The notes under the pieces: model-generated
What the model was told of the DNA's origin: nothing
Database searches by the model: none
The model's input: the letters and a program-made list of their open reading frames with translations, nothing else
DNA from: Melanopsichium pennsylvanicum
Taxonomy: Eukaryota; Basidiomycota; Ustilaginomycetes; Ustilaginales
NCBI GenBank assembly: GCA_900208305.1
Contig: OAPG01000010.1
Location: 310,001 to 374,000, forward strand
Reading direction: 5' to 3'
Length of the DNA: 64,000 bases
Position numbers and translations under genes: made by a program
Part shown: positions 19,632-30,075 of the stretch, piece after piece
How the letters are laid out: every line of letters starts with the position of its first letter
How positions within the stretch are numbered: position 1 is the stretch's first letter

Positions 19632-20441
19632 TTTGATCTCCAGTTTTGCCGTATTCGTATTTCGGTCGAGTTGTTGCGAGGAAGCAGAAGGGAGCATATT
19701 GTGGTAAAACGTGGAACTGACATGGCTATATACACTTCTTATTGGCACATAAGGCTCACCTTCTTGCCCTGAGCAATGGAAGCAACGCGCAAGAACGCAG
19801 GCACGCAGACATGCTTGCACCAACCTAGCTGCTGTCGACCCTCACTTATGTCTCGTACGAAGATCCTGCAGCACGAAATCCGAGTCCGCCGGAAAGAACT
19901 TGCTCAACATCGGGGGGAGAGAAATGAGGCGGAAGTATGTTATCTATCGCCTTGAAGCGAGCTTTAATTTTTTTCCCACTGCCGCTCGCTTAACAGAGCC
20001 CTGTCCAATTTGGCTTCAGGGTCCAGTTCCGCTGCGCACGGCTCGTGCATATGCAGGGTGCCAATCAAGTCACGTTTCTCCCTCACCAAACCTTTGAATC
20101 GGCCATGCAAAGAGCGTCACAACGATGGTGAGCACAACGACTTCCTACTCCTGACATAGTTTTCGACGGTGCCGACGCGAAGCTGCAGCGATCTTTCTCT
20201 TGTCATCGTGGTGCAACTCAGGCTGGTACGGGGTTCAAGTCACCTCCCCTCTTCTTCGCCAACACTCGTGGCAGACAGGACTGAATGAGATTCGGAAACA
20301 GTCCACATTGCAAACAAAATGAGACAGGAAACATTCTCTGTGGAGCGCACTGTAAATTTACCGTACAGAACATTACACGCATCAATGCGAACCAAAATCT
20401 TTTCAACACCTAGACTTCCATCTTCTCTCGAACGTATGGCT
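19632..20441. other. Intergenic region with a GTAAATTTAC palindrome
   Basis: This holds the promoter of the GNAT gene and the 3' flank of the SMP/C2 gene. The palindromic sequence ACTGTAAATTTACCGTACAG lies at 20349-20368. I see no gene. Confidence 0.45.
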
Positions 20442-23400
20442 CTAGGCTTCGGACTTGATCGTCTGATCCCTGCCCTTTTTACCCTTCAGCTTGTCCGTGG
20501 TCCTCCTAATCCTATCCCTGATCCCATCCTTGGCCCAGACACCCGACCTTGCAGCGCCGTAACCCATCACACCCCTGTGCCTGGAATGCAAAGCTTCCTT
20601 CTTGGACCTCTCAATCTGCTTCCTCTCCTTCCTGTCAATCACACCATCATCGTCGGCATGAGCATTCTCCACAGCCCTGTTGGGCATACCTTCCAGTCTG
20701 TTGTACACATCAAATTCGTGCTTGTCCTTCCTGCCGCCGGAATGCTCTACCAATCGAAGATGGTCATCGTCCAAACCAGCATCGATGCGGACTTTGACAC
20801 GAAGTTTACCAACCACCTCGTACTTGTGCGTCTTTCTGGTCTGATCGTTGATGTAATTGCGCTTAAGAGTGCCGAGGTTGTCGCCTGCCATAATGTCCAG
20901 CTCGAGCTCCTTGATCTCGCCATCGGCGAGATCGCGCAGGGCTGCAACAGCAACCGCATCGGGCTTGCCACCAAGGGGACCCACACTCAATCCACCTCCC
21001 CCAAGATCGAACGTCAACAATGAAGAGTACCTATCATAGACCGGCAACCTCACCAACGTGTCTGCATCGCCTTCGATCTTCTGGCCGGGGTAAATTTTTT
21101 GAGTATCATCTCCTGTAGAAACCTTGATCTTCTTCGACTTCAACTTTTCCTCTCCCTCGATCTCGATCTCACTCAGCAACTCCACGGTCGCAGTATCCCA
21201 GCCCAACAATTCCTTGGGCAGCTGAGCCTTGATACTTCTAAACAGCAGACTACAGTGGACCTTTCCAAATCCTACACCATCCTGTAGTGAGAAGCTCTGC
21301 GTAACTTGTGACGATTCCGAAAACACTGCGGTAAGATCCATAGAGACGATCCCCATGATGGGATCGTGCTCTCGCAGCCTAGCGTCGCGCACGGCGAGTC
21401 GGACTTCGGTACGCGTCCAGTCGCGGACAAAGGTTTCGGTACCAGCTTCGTAGAAAGGCATGTTGGTGTACTGCTTGACTCGGGTCTTGTAAATGATGTC
21501 GTCGTTCACGATGAACTCTACGTAACCACTGGGAAGCGCTTTGCCTTCTCCGGCTTTGGCGTCCACATCCTGACCATACGTTCCTTCTCGCTCCTTGCCC
21601 ATCACTCCCTTCTCCACATCTCTGTTCTCCAGACCGCTGATGTGGTGAACAATGATGGAAAGGATACCACTCGGGTACTGCGGATCGGGAGGACAGTTGA
21701 GAGCCATCTTCTCGCCAGCTGAATCGATGGCGCTAGCTTCCCTCTGTGTCTCCTTCTCCACCTGCGTCATCTCTTTTTCGTTCTTCTTGGGCACGAGCGC
21801 CTTATTGAAGTCTGCCTTCTCGTAGAATGCAACCTTCCATTTCAACTCGCCTGGCATGTCATCAGCATCTTCAAAGCCCATCAACTTGTCCTTCCTGTCC
21901 TGGGGTTTATTGGCATCGCGTACAAGCTCCTTGATGGGCTTGTTGACTCGACCTACAATGTCATCCGCAGTGCGAGCGTCTGAATCCCAAAGTTGGATGG
22001 AAAGCGATTCGTTGGCGCGAATGTCGTCCTTGCTAACGAGGAGGAAGGCGGTCTCCTGCCAAACGGGGTTGAGGTCCTCAAAGATGATGCGGGACGAGTA
22101 GAGGGATCTGCCAAACTTGGCAAAGGAGAGCACAACATAGGGATCCGACTTGCCATTGGCATCTTGAGCGCTGAGACCTTCACCGTATTCAATGTCGACC
22201 ACAAGCACACCAACTGCGTCCGTGTCCTTCTTGATCCCGTCTCCAGACAGCATCTGAGCCATGTTGAGGGTCATGCTCTTGGGCGCGACGTACATGTTTG
22301 CGGCAGCAGCAATGGAACTCTGTACGAACCCAGAGATGAGCGGGAGATCGAGTATGTTCGGCAAAGCCTTCAACATGGGAATCGCAGAGATTTCCACCTT
22401 AGGGACACCCATCAGTGTGAAGGTGAGGTTTCGAATGTAAGGCGCTTGTTGGATCATCTGACACCTCAACCTGACAGTTCCACTGATATGCTCGATCTGG
22501 ATCCAGATTGGAAGCGGGATTTGGAAAAGATCATAAGCACCGATGAAGAACTGAATCATGAGGTGAATGTTCTTGGCCCTGTCTTTATTGCTCTGTCCAG
22601 GCCTGGCGCTGTAGCTAAAGCTTACTTCGTAGTTGAGGAAATCCCCAGATTCATCTTCGTCAGCTATACCATCATGGTCGGCATCTTCACTAGCATCCAA
22701 CGCTTTCTCCGCTTCAGATTTCTTCTTTTCCTTTTCAGCCTTCTTCTCCGGTCCCTCGTGGCCTTGATCAATCCACTCCTCTCGAGGATATTCCTTGTCG
22801 CTCATCATGTCCGAGAGACCGCGCATGGCAACGAGACGGAACGGATTATCGCCGATACCCAGGTCGTCGATCTTGACAGCGTCGACAAAGCCGGGGAGAG
22901 ACTGCTGCATGATGTCCTCTACCATATCCGCCATGCCGATGAACATGTCCGGGTTGATCTGCTTCCAAATGCACGCGATTGCTGCGTTCAACCACTCGAC
23001 ACTCTCGGGCATGGGTGGGCTGAGCTGTTGACCTCTCTGCTTATGCATTTCAGCTCTGATGGCTTCGTGCTCCTTCTCGATCTTCCTTGCCTGCAAATGC
23101 AAGCCAGTCCAACCACAAAAGCCAACAGCAATGAGGATACCGGTGCGGAAGAAGAACCTCCACCAGCCGTTGCCAAAGGCAAAGAAGAACCAGATGAGCG
23201 CAAGACTTGCACCAAGCCCGATGGCGAGCTGGTTGAATGCACTGTGCATGCGAGCGATAGCATCGCTGTTGACAGGCTCGGGGAAGCGGTAGAGCAAAGC
23301 ATTGGTGGGCTCGGCAGGGTTGGGAGAGGTGTGAACGGGGTGGTGCTTGGAAGAATCCTTGGGGATGTTGGAGGAAAAGCCAGGGCCATAACGGGAGTCG

Positions 23401-23987
23401 AGCTTGTCAGGGTTGATCTTTGCGTTTTCGGAAGCATCGCGGATCTGAACGTCGCCTCCGGTGGTAGGGTCCGTGACGATTCGCTCGCCCTGTTCTTCAA
23501 ACTCGTTTGCTTTGCCTTTGGGCATTTGGGCTTGCTTGATGCGTTCCTTCTCCTCTGCGCCTCCGCCAGGGGCGTTGCCCACGCCATCCTGCTTGGGGAC
23601 GTTGCCGATAGGGGCGCCACTAGCAGCCTGAGCGGTAGCACGGGGACCGGAGCTAGGGGAGTCAGTGGTAGAAGCGCTCTTTCGTTGCCTCAAACCGTCG
23701 AAACTGGCCTCGATAGCAGGAGCAGCACCGATAGAAGTGGCACCGGAACTGGGAACAGCAGCCCCGAGAGCGACACCGCCAGAGACACCAGCGGGGGCAG
23801 CTTCATCAGCTTGGGAACTGGCAAGGCGAGAACCGTTCTCTCGAGCAGTCTTGGCTCGGATTTCTTCTTGGTGGGCAACACGCTGTTCTTGTTCCTGATG
23901 ACGCTTTTCTTCTTGAGCGCGGAACTCTTGGACGGTAGGAACCGGGTTGCGTTCCGACCATCCCTCGCCGGGGTGATGGGTCGACAT
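20442..23987 (-). CDS. mug190: SMP- and C2-domain lipid-transfer protein, Mug190/tricalbin-like
   Basis: A 1181-residue intronless protein. Residues 1-240 are hydrophilic, Gln/Glu- and Ala/Gly-rich. A membrane hairpin follows (about 252-273 and 275-298). Residues about 328-570 are an SMP lipid-transfer domain (VEWLNAAIACIW, then PNILDLPLISGFV). A C2 domain at about 590-730 contains the Ca-site signature DANGKSDPYVVL, and a second, more degenerate C2 lies at about 772-930. This matches fungal Mug190 and the tricalbin/extended-synaptotagmin group, which tether the endoplasmic reticulum to other membranes and move lipids. Unusual: an acidic DADHDGIADEDESGD segment (about 435-449) is inserted inside the SMP domain, and ADDDGVIDRKE near residue 1110 resembles an EF-hand loop. 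The C-terminus is basic. The ATG at 23987 opens the frame. Confidence 0.88.
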   Translation of the reverse strand: MSTHHPGEGWSERNPVPTVQEFRAQEEKRHQEQEQRVAHQEEIRAKTARENGSRLASSQADEAAPAGVSGGVALGAAVPSSGATSIGAAPAIEASFDGLRQRKSASTTDSPSSGPRATAQAASGAPIGNVPKQDGVGNAPGGGAEEKERIKQAQMPKGKANEFEEQGERIVTDPTTGGDVQIRDASENAKINPDKLDSRYGPGFSSNIPKDSSKHHPVHTSPNPAEPTNALLYRFPEPVNSDAIARMHSAFNQLAIGLGASLALIWFFFAFGNGWWRFFFRTGILIAVGFCGWTGLHLQARKIEKEHEAIRAEMHKQRGQQLSPPMPESVEWLNAAIACIWKQINPDMFIGMADMVEDIMQQSLPGFVDAVKIDDLGIGDNPFRLVAMRGLSDMMSDKEYPREEWIDQGHEGPEKKAEKEKKKSEAEKALDASEDADHDGIADEDESGDFLNYEVSFSYSARPGQSNKDRAKNIHLMIQFFIGAYDLFQIPLPIWIQIEHISGTVRLRCQMIQQAPYIRNLTFTLMGVPKVEISAIPMLKALPNILDLPLISGFVQSSIAAAANMYVAPKSMTLNMAQMLSGDGIKKDTDAVGVLVVDIEYGEGLSAQDANGKSDPYVVLSFAKFGRSLYSSRIIFEDLNPVWQETAFLLVSKDDIRANESLSIQLWDSDARTADDIVGRVNKPIKELVRDANKPQDRKDKLMGFEDADDMPGELKWKVAFYEKADFNKALVPKKNEKEMTQVEKETQREASAIDSAGEKMALNCPPDPQYPSGILSIIVHHISGLENRDVEKGVMGKEREGTYGQDVDAKAGEGKALPSGYVEFIVNDDIIYKTRVKQYTNMPFYEAGTETFVRDWTRTEVRLAVRDARLREHDPIMGIVSMDLTAVFSESSQVTQSFSLQDGVGFGKVHCSLLFRSIKAQLPKELLGWDTATVELLSEIEIEGEEKLKSKKIKVSTGDDTQKIYPGQKIEGDADTLVRLPVYDRYSSLLTFDLGGGGLSVGPLGGKPDAVAVAALRDLADGEIKELELDIMAGDNLGTLKRNYINDQTRKTHKYEVVGKLRVKVRIDAGLDDDHLRLVEHSGGRKDKHEFDVYNRLEGMPNRAVENAHADDDGVIDRKERKQIERSKKEALHSRHRGVMGYGAARSGVWAKDGIRDRIRRTTDKLKGKKGRDQTIKSEA

Positions 23988-25444
23988 GCCGATCGGACCT
24001 CAGTTGGAGATGATGAGGGCAGGTGGACACAGATGTGGAGAAGATTGGGAGTATCAAGAGAAAGGCGCTCACTTTGTTGGTGTCCCTCAATATAAGATGG
24101 TGGAGGAGAAGAGAGAGGAGGATGAGACTTTACAGAGATTGAGTTGAGCAACCTGATCGTTACGGAGAGGAGACGAGGACGCATGGAGTTAGCGCAGCAA
24201 CATGCTACGGGTATGCGTCTCAGTCAAGCTGACTGCAGCGGACAACAAGGCGCAGACTGGCACACGGGATAGCAGGAAGTTTGAAGATGCAAGGGTGCGT
24301 GACAAGATAGCGAGGATCGGAAACGGCTCAACTCAATCAGAGTGGAGTGAAGTTGTCAGCCGGGAAGTTCGAGTAAATTTCTTGTACAGTGATTTCCAGT
24401 AAGGTACTGTACACTCATCAGTCAGAAGGAATCGATACTCTGTATGCGAGAAGAGACTAAGCCATCATGAGAGAAAAACGCTGAAGTTGCCCATTCCATC
24501 GCATCGTCGCATGTTGAGTGAAACCAACTCGCTCGAGCCATGATATCTGATCTTCTGACCTTGCTCAGAAACAAATTTGGATTGATCTTCCGCCTAGACC
24601 ATCAGACGCTCTCCTTGTTTCTCACGGTCTATTGCAATACGACTTGAGCATTCTGCGCGGTGATGCGAGATGAGCAGCAAGCCATCAAGCCTCATCGTCT
24701 TGCCAGACGACGAATTTTGAACCAAAGCGCTGCACGGGAGGGCGGTATCATATCGGATAAAAGAATCGCAAGACGCCGGTTGTCACCTCGTTCAAGCCAG
24801 AAAACGTCATTGACCGGAAGACAGCATGAGAGGCGATTGTAACAACCTCATCGTTCCACAGTCTTGGCAGCCCATAAGAGTGACATTCAGCACACGGGAA
24901 AGCGGGTACGGCTTCTTTTCCCCAGTCTCGCCCACCCTTTCGTCAATTGGCCAGCAAGATCGGTCGAAAGGGCTGTGCAAAAGTCCATTGTATACGGTAA
25001 ATGCACGAATGCACAACTGCACCATTCCACTGCTGCACATTCTGATACATTTTTCGACATTCGAGCGTAAGATTCGCGGAGCGTGCCAAATCTTAACGTC
25101 ACTGCGCAGCCAAGCCATGTTAATTAATTTACTCGATCGGGATTGTGGAGAAATGAATCGAATTTGTAAATGTTAGGCCGGAATTAAATAACACTTTCCA
25201 ATTTCTGTGCGAGCTTTAACAAGAAGCCGAGCTCAGGGTCCAGCAATACCGTAGATCCCCGCATCCCCTGCTCTTGGCAGCGCGCATTGCCAGCCCAATG
25301 TGAGCCAATCTCGTTGAACTGCAGTTGGTGCCCATCCATCCACCATTACACACACTCTCCTTTCGTCCTCACTTTCCTTCATCCACTTCATTCATTTCAT
25401 CAGCGTCGCGAGGTCATCTTCTGATCAGCATTCACACTCTCACC
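23988..25444. other. Divergent intergenic region
   Basis: This 1.46 kb separates the leftward SMP/C2 gene from the rightward RING gene and holds both promoters. A perfect inverted repeat (24383-24413) is listed separately. Just before 25445 the leader is CT-rich. Confidence 0.45.
24383..24413. repeat. Inverted repeat TGTACAGT ... ACTGTACA
   Basis: Perfect 8-base arms (24383-24390 and 24406-24413) flank a 15-base spacer. The same core recurs in other gaps of the window. It could be a dimeric regulator site or a small transposon remnant. Confidence 0.6.
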
Positions 25445-27550
25445 ATGACGGACCAGCCCGAAGCAGGACCCAGCTCACGGCCAGCCTCAACCAGCATGTC
25501 CCGGCGTCGCTCCTCTTCTACCCGCTCCACTCGCACACGCACATCCGCACGACCACGCGTCGCTTCCTCAACAAGCCAACATTCTGATCTCACCTCTGGT
25601 CTCTCCACGCTAAATTGGACAACAGGTGACAGCTTCGACTATACCCAATCTGAAACTTCCATCTCGGCCTTTCTTATCTGCCCCATTTGCCTAGGCCCGT
25701 TTCTCGATCCCCATGCTTCCACTCGATGCTCTCATACTTTCTGCAAAGAATGTATAACCACCGCTCTCGCCCCATCAGCCTCTGATGATCCATCACACCA
25801 TCGGGATCAAGACCCACTCATTGCTGCCGCGAGATCCAGGTGTCCCACATGTCGAGCGCCAGTCGTGCTCTCCGACATCGCTCCGACCGCTTTGCTGATC
25901 AAGAACATCGTCGATACCTTGCAAGTCTACTGTCCGAACAAGTCAAAAGGCTGCACGCATCAGTGCGAAAGACATCTACTGCGATCTCACGTGGCGACAG
26001 AATGCGCGTTCGAGTATGTGGATCAGAATCTGGCCGAAGGAAGACGGTGTGGATGCAAAGCCAAGGTTATGAGAAAAGATTGGGCTAATCACAATTCAAT
26101 ATGCCCGAAGCGCAAGCTCAGTTGCCCTGCATGCGACCTCGAGTTTTGCGCAGATGAAATGGAACATCATAGCGAGAGATGCTCTCCGGAACCAGCCACC
26201 TGCGAGTACTGCAAATACGAGACGATCAAGAGTAGACTCAGTGGACACTTGGAAAGGGAGTGTGAAGAGATTCCCGTAACCTGTTCACATAGTGGATTCG
26301 GATGTGGTTGGAGTGGTCCTAGGAGGCTGCTTCAACAATCAGAGCACACGGCAGCAGGCAAGCGGAGGGAAGAGAAGACGCATCTCGAAGAAGAATGTCG
26401 CTACGAACCACTGAGCGCGTTCTTTAATGTCTTCACCTCCACCATCGACACCCTCACAGAGCACAACATCGCCCTCAGAACTAGGCTAGAGGACCTTGAG
26501 ACGAGACAGCAGGGTCAAGCTCGACGGGTGGACGATGTGGTACATAGCTTAGGTCCGTGGTACAGGTCAGCCGGAGACATTAGAAATTCTGGTGGTGCGG
26601 AGGAAAGGGTGAGGGGAAGTCAGGCTGGAGTGGATGGAGAGTGGGATGAGTTTCCCTTGGATTCGGGCAACTGGGAGGGAAGTTTGAGTCAGTCGAGCTT
26701 CCGACAGGCTAGAGCCCACAGTGCCGGAGCTTTAGGTAGCGGTGGTGTGGATCTTGCCACATGGGCCAGGAGACAATACAGCAATTTGTCCCCTGAGGAA
26801 GTTTTGCATCCTGCTCGATCGAATCGATCTGGTTCTTCGAATCCAGCGGTGTTTATCGAAGATGCTTCGCCGAGGCGTCTTGCTCCACCCACAGCCAGAT
26901 CGATGCCGTCTTCGATATCGCCACTCGGAGCAAACTTGACGCATGCTTCGTCTGCGTCTCGCGAGCGAGGCTCTTATCTTGGTATCGATGCGACAATAAA
27001 TGGTCCCGTTCGCTCTGGATCCGCAACCATGCTCAGCCCTATACAACCTTCCAGTGCCACATTGGCAATCTCTCCAGGCAACTACGCGAGTCCTTCAACT
27101 TTACTTGCCGATTCGGACCCGTTGGACCGGACCACTTTGGACAGCGCCCTTCTCAGTCTCACGAGTGCCATCCACGGCCTGTCCACGGGACTCTCCACGT
27201 TGGACAAAAGGACGGAGGAAGGTCACATTGCCGCGCTCAAAGCAGGATTTGATGCGGGTCGTGTGCAAGAAGAGGTGGCCAGCTTGAGACACGGATTGCA
27301 CGCGGTCCGGATGCAGATCCATCAGCTGCTCATGAGGGAACAGAGACAAGTGCTGTTTGGTGGTGCAGCTTCTCCTGGACTGGGCAACATGAGTGCAGGA
27401 GTTGCAGGAGCCAATACGGCTGAGGCTGGTTCAAGTGTCAGTGTGTCTGTTCCGGCAGGGCTGAGAGAAACTATGATGAGTACGGGTATGCCCGTGTTGA
27501 GTCCTCCACTGTTGAGGCGCTGGGCTGGACTAGAACATACCAAACTCTAA
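25445..27550 (+). CDS. RING and TRAF-type zinc-finger protein, probable E3 ubiquitin ligase
   Basis: A 701-residue protein. Residues 1-70 are Ser/Thr/Arg-rich. A C3HC4 RING finger spans 79-136 (CPIC ... CSHTFCKEC ... CPTC), with an acidic/His-rich insertion between its halves. TRAF-type zinc fingers follow at about 163-325, with paired Cys and spaced His/Cys (CPNKSKGC, CPKRKLSCPACDLEFC, CEYCKYE, CSHSGFGC). A short coiled-coil-like stretch lies at about 335-360 (TLTEHNIALRTRLEDLETRQQ), then a long low-complexity Ser/Gly-rich tail with another helical segment near 610-650. RING-TRAF proteins of this kind transfer ubiquitin with E2 partners. No TRAF/MATH domain is seen at the C-terminus, so the substrate is unknown. 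The ATG at 25445 (context CACCATGAC) is chosen; earlier in-frame reading has no ATG. Confidence 0.85.
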   Translation: MTDQPEAGPSSRPASTSMSRRRSSSTRSTRTRTSARPRVASSTSQHSDLTSGLSTLNWTTGDSFDYTQSETSISAFLICPICLGPFLDPHASTRCSHTFCKECITTALAPSASDDPSHHRDQDPLIAAARSRCPTCRAPVVLSDIAPTALLIKNIVDTLQVYCPNKSKGCTHQCERHLLRSHVATECAFEYVDQNLAEGRRCGCKAKVMRKDWANHNSICPKRKLSCPACDLEFCADEMEHHSERCSPEPATCEYCKYETIKSRLSGHLERECEEIPVTCSHSGFGCGWSGPRRLLQQSEHTAAGKRREEKTHLEEECRYEPLSAFFNVFTSTIDTLTEHNIALRTRLEDLETRQQGQARRVDDVVHSLGPWYRSAGDIRNSGGAEERVRGSQAGVDGEWDEFPLDSGNWEGSLSQSSFRQARAHSAGALGSGGVDLATWARRQYSNLSPEEVLHPARSNRSGSSNPAVFIEDASPRRLAPPTARSMPSSISPLGANLTHASSASRERGSYLGIDATINGPVRSGSATMLSPIQPSSATLAISPGNYASPSTLLADSDPLDRTTLDSALLSLTSAIHGLSTGLSTLDKRTEEGHIAALKAGFDAGRVQEEVASLRHGLHAVRMQIHQLLMREQRQVLFGGAASPGLGNMSAGVAGANTAEAGSSVSVSVPAGLRETMMSTGMPVLSPPLLRRWAGLEHTKL

Positions 27551-27551
27551 A

Positions 27552-27597
27552 CACGCACACACACATACATTTTTTTTTGTCTCTCTCTCTTTCTTTG
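27552..27597. repeat. Low-complexity CA, T and CT tract
   Basis: A (CA)n stretch, a T run and a CT run follow directly after the RING gene stop. They lie between two convergent genes, probably within the 3' untranslated region. Confidence 0.7.
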
Positions 27598-27768
27598 GTC
27601 TCTAGCAACATTCATCGACGTCTCAGCGCAATTCAATCAGAGCATCCCTCTTTCCATCACGCAACTCAACACAATCTGTTTGTGTGAAGCCGATTCTTGT
27701 CATCAGTCTGCATCGAACATGGTTTCTACATGCAATCGTCGTAAAAGATCCAATGAAGTTGCATCTTC

Positions 27769-30075
27769 TCATAGGAAAGCCCAAACGGTGCCCGTACAAG
27801 CCATAACCGCACTAATGCCCAGAATGAGCAAATCCACACTCACCCTCCACCACCTCATCTCCGCACCAAACAGCTTGAGATTCGCCAGCAATGGGCCAAA
27901 GACACAAGTGGCAAAAGCCAAAAACGCGCCGAGAAAAGCCATGACCTGTTCAAAGCCCGGCAAAACTACCGCCGTCACAGCGATCAAGGCGGTGACGGTG
28001 AGCTTGAGAGCGGTTTGAAGGTTGGCACGTGTGCGCGGAGATAATTTGCGAGTGACTTGAGCGGCTCGAAGGGAGATGGCCGAATTTGCCAATGCTCCCG
28101 TATCGGCTGGTGGTTCAGGGTGTTCGTCGTGGTGCGGTGAAAGGACTGGGACTCTGGGAGTAAGGGGTTGATTCGGGGAATCAGTGGTGGCGAACGACAC
28201 CCTGCCTTGATTCTGCGAAGAGACAGAGAGAGTCGTGCTTGTTGCTTCGCTAATAAGATTCTGCGTTGGTCCGTCGTCCTGCTCTTCAACTAGGCCGTTG
28301 TCCCTTGCGCACTGTGCTTTCGTGATAGACCTGGCTGCAGAACTCCTTCGCCTCTTCCTGAATTCCATCCTCGCCGCAGTCTGGTCGTCGATACCGAGCA
28401 GAATTTCGAATGTGGTCTGGATAGGCCGTGTCGCAAGTGCGAACTTGCTCAACGGATTGATGACGATCAACCAGATCGCAAGGTGGTTCAACCATCTTGG
28501 ATAGCCTTCTGTCTTGGCAAGGTCCTTTGTGATCTCGTCGCTTACATTGACACCAAACATCGCATATCCGATCATGCCCATGCTTAGATAGAGCACCGTT
28601 GCGGCGACGTAGGCCAAATTCAGCATCCTAGGGAATTTGGAAGGATCCTTCATGTCTCGAACGAGACTCGGGATGATGGGATGCGACGAGAAGCCGGACA
28701 TGATGAGGCCAAAGGAGAGAGGGATGCGATTCCAACGCGGCCCAAGGGTTGTGGGAGCCATGTGATAGATCGAGCCGGGTGAGTTGGGTTTGATGAGTCC
28801 ATCCGAGATCACTACGACCACAAGCGTAAATGTCGAGATGATGCCGATGACAGAGATTGGGCTGAGGAATCTTAGTGGAAGGAACACTGTAGGTAGAACC
28901 AAGCAGTAGCCGAGAATCTTGAATGCGCTAGGAGCCACTTGAGGGAAAATGACCGCCATGCTGTCGCCGAACAAGATGATCAATGCAACGCTGACTGCCC
29001 AAAGCTCCAAGCAGAAGAAAAGGCTGATTAGAATCCTCGCCGACGGCCCAAATGCGTAGCTGCCGATATCAGCATAAGTACGCAGAGAAGGTTCCTTTGA
29101 CATGATCTTGGCCAATACTTTTCCTGTGTAGTTTGTGAGAAGACCGCATACGAGGAAAAGAACCGTTCCGCCGATCCAACCAGCGTAGGAGAAGGCGAGA
29201 GGGAGAGCGAGGATCCCAACACCGACAAGAGCATTGACGGTGTTGAACCAGGACTGGAGGAGAGTGCTGTGGCCCAGTTCGAGCGGTTGGTAGCTGGATT
29301 CGGGCACAACTGCGCCGGCTCCCGACGCCCGCCGAAGAGCGCCATAAGAGTTGGTCTTGGTCTTGGCTAATAGCGGAGCTGATTCAGATACCTTACTACG
29401 CGCCTTTCCTGCATCCTGATCATCTTCCTCGGCAAAAGGGTCACGTAACACATCTGCGGGAGCCGAGATTGCAGAGTGCGTCGAATACTGTGATTGTCGG
29501 TTGATTCGGTTCGGATTCAGCCTACTGTTACTCGCCCTCGAAGACAACTGCTTAGGACTCCTGCTTCGACTCCTACTCCTTTCTTCTTGATCGCCATTGC
29601 CCTCGCCCTCACTCTCACCCAGTTGCTCAAGCCTCCTGTCTCTCACCTTTGAGACTCTCCTTCTCCTACTTCTCCCTATCGCATTGGGCGGCAAGGTTTC
29701 TCCTTCCCATTCAAACTCGTCACTCGGTTCGAATCTTGCATCACTTGCGACAGAGGCTGTGTCCGTAGTCTCATCTGCATCCGTCCCGCTCCTCGAATGG
29801 CCTGTGCTGGCAAAGTAGTCATTCTCTTCGTCATCACTGGAAAGATGCTCTTGGTCGGAGCCATCGCCGTTTTCTAGGTCTTGTCCTGCCCACCGACGCT
29901 CCACGAAGGAGGGTGAGGTTGCTATGTTGTTGCCGTAGAAGGCCTGAGAGCGGGAGTAGGACCAGACGAGGTCCAACGAGGAGCGCCACGCAGGTTGCTG
30001 GGCGTTGTTGTCTCTTGAAGAGCGGCTTTGATCTCGAGGGACGGGGATCGATTTGTTTTTCGTACGTGAGGGCAT
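27769..30075 (-). CDS. AVT1: Vacuolar amino-acid transporter, AVT/AAAP family
   Basis: A 768-residue transporter. The first 270 residues are a hydrophilic, acidic and Ser/Arg-rich tail (several Asp/Glu runs, an RSRSRSRS patch at about 167-174). The transporter core starts near 272 with LQSWFNTVNALVGVGILALP, the classic first helix of AAAP transporters, followed by about nine helices. A polar loop of roughly 100 residues (about 590-690) precedes the last helices (LTVTALIAVTAVVLPGFEQV and WRVSVDLLILGISAVMAC). The long N-terminal tail before this core is characteristic of Avt1, a vacuolar importer of large neutral amino acids and histidine driven by the proton gradient. Family is certain. Avt1 rather than another AVT is inferred from architecture. 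ATG at 30075; no intron. Confidence 0.85.
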   Translation of the reverse strand: MPSRTKNKSIPVPRDQSRSSRDNNAQQPAWRSSLDLVWSYSRSQAFYGNNIATSPSFVERRWAGQDLENGDGSDQEHLSSDDEENDYFASTGHSRSGTDADETTDTASVASDARFEPSDEFEWEGETLPPNAIGRSRRRRVSKVRDRRLEQLGESEGEGNGDQEERSRSRSRSPKQLSSRASNSRLNPNRINRQSQYSTHSAISAPADVLRDPFAEEDDQDAGKARSKVSESAPLLAKTKTNSYGALRRASGAGAVVPESSYQPLELGHSTLLQSWFNTVNALVGVGILALPLAFSYAGWIGGTVLFLVCGLLTNYTGKVLAKIMSKEPSLRTYADIGSYAFGPSARILISLFFCLELWAVSVALIILFGDSMAVIFPQVAPSAFKILGYCLVLPTVFLPLRFLSPISVIGIISTFTLVVVVISDGLIKPNSPGSIYHMAPTTLGPRWNRIPLSFGLIMSGFSSHPIIPSLVRDMKDPSKFPRMLNLAYVAATVLYLSMGMIGYAMFGVNVSDEITKDLAKTEGYPRWLNHLAIWLIVINPLSKFALATRPIQTTFEILLGIDDQTAARMEFRKRRRSSAARSITKAQCARDNGLVEEQDDGPTQNLISEATSTTLSVSSQNQGRVSFATTDSPNQPLTPRVPVLSPHHDEHPEPPADTGALANSAISLRAAQVTRKLSPRTRANLQTALKLTVTALIAVTAVVLPGFEQVMAFLGAFLAFATCVFGPLLANLKLFGAEMRWWRVSVDLLILGISAVMACTGTVWAFL

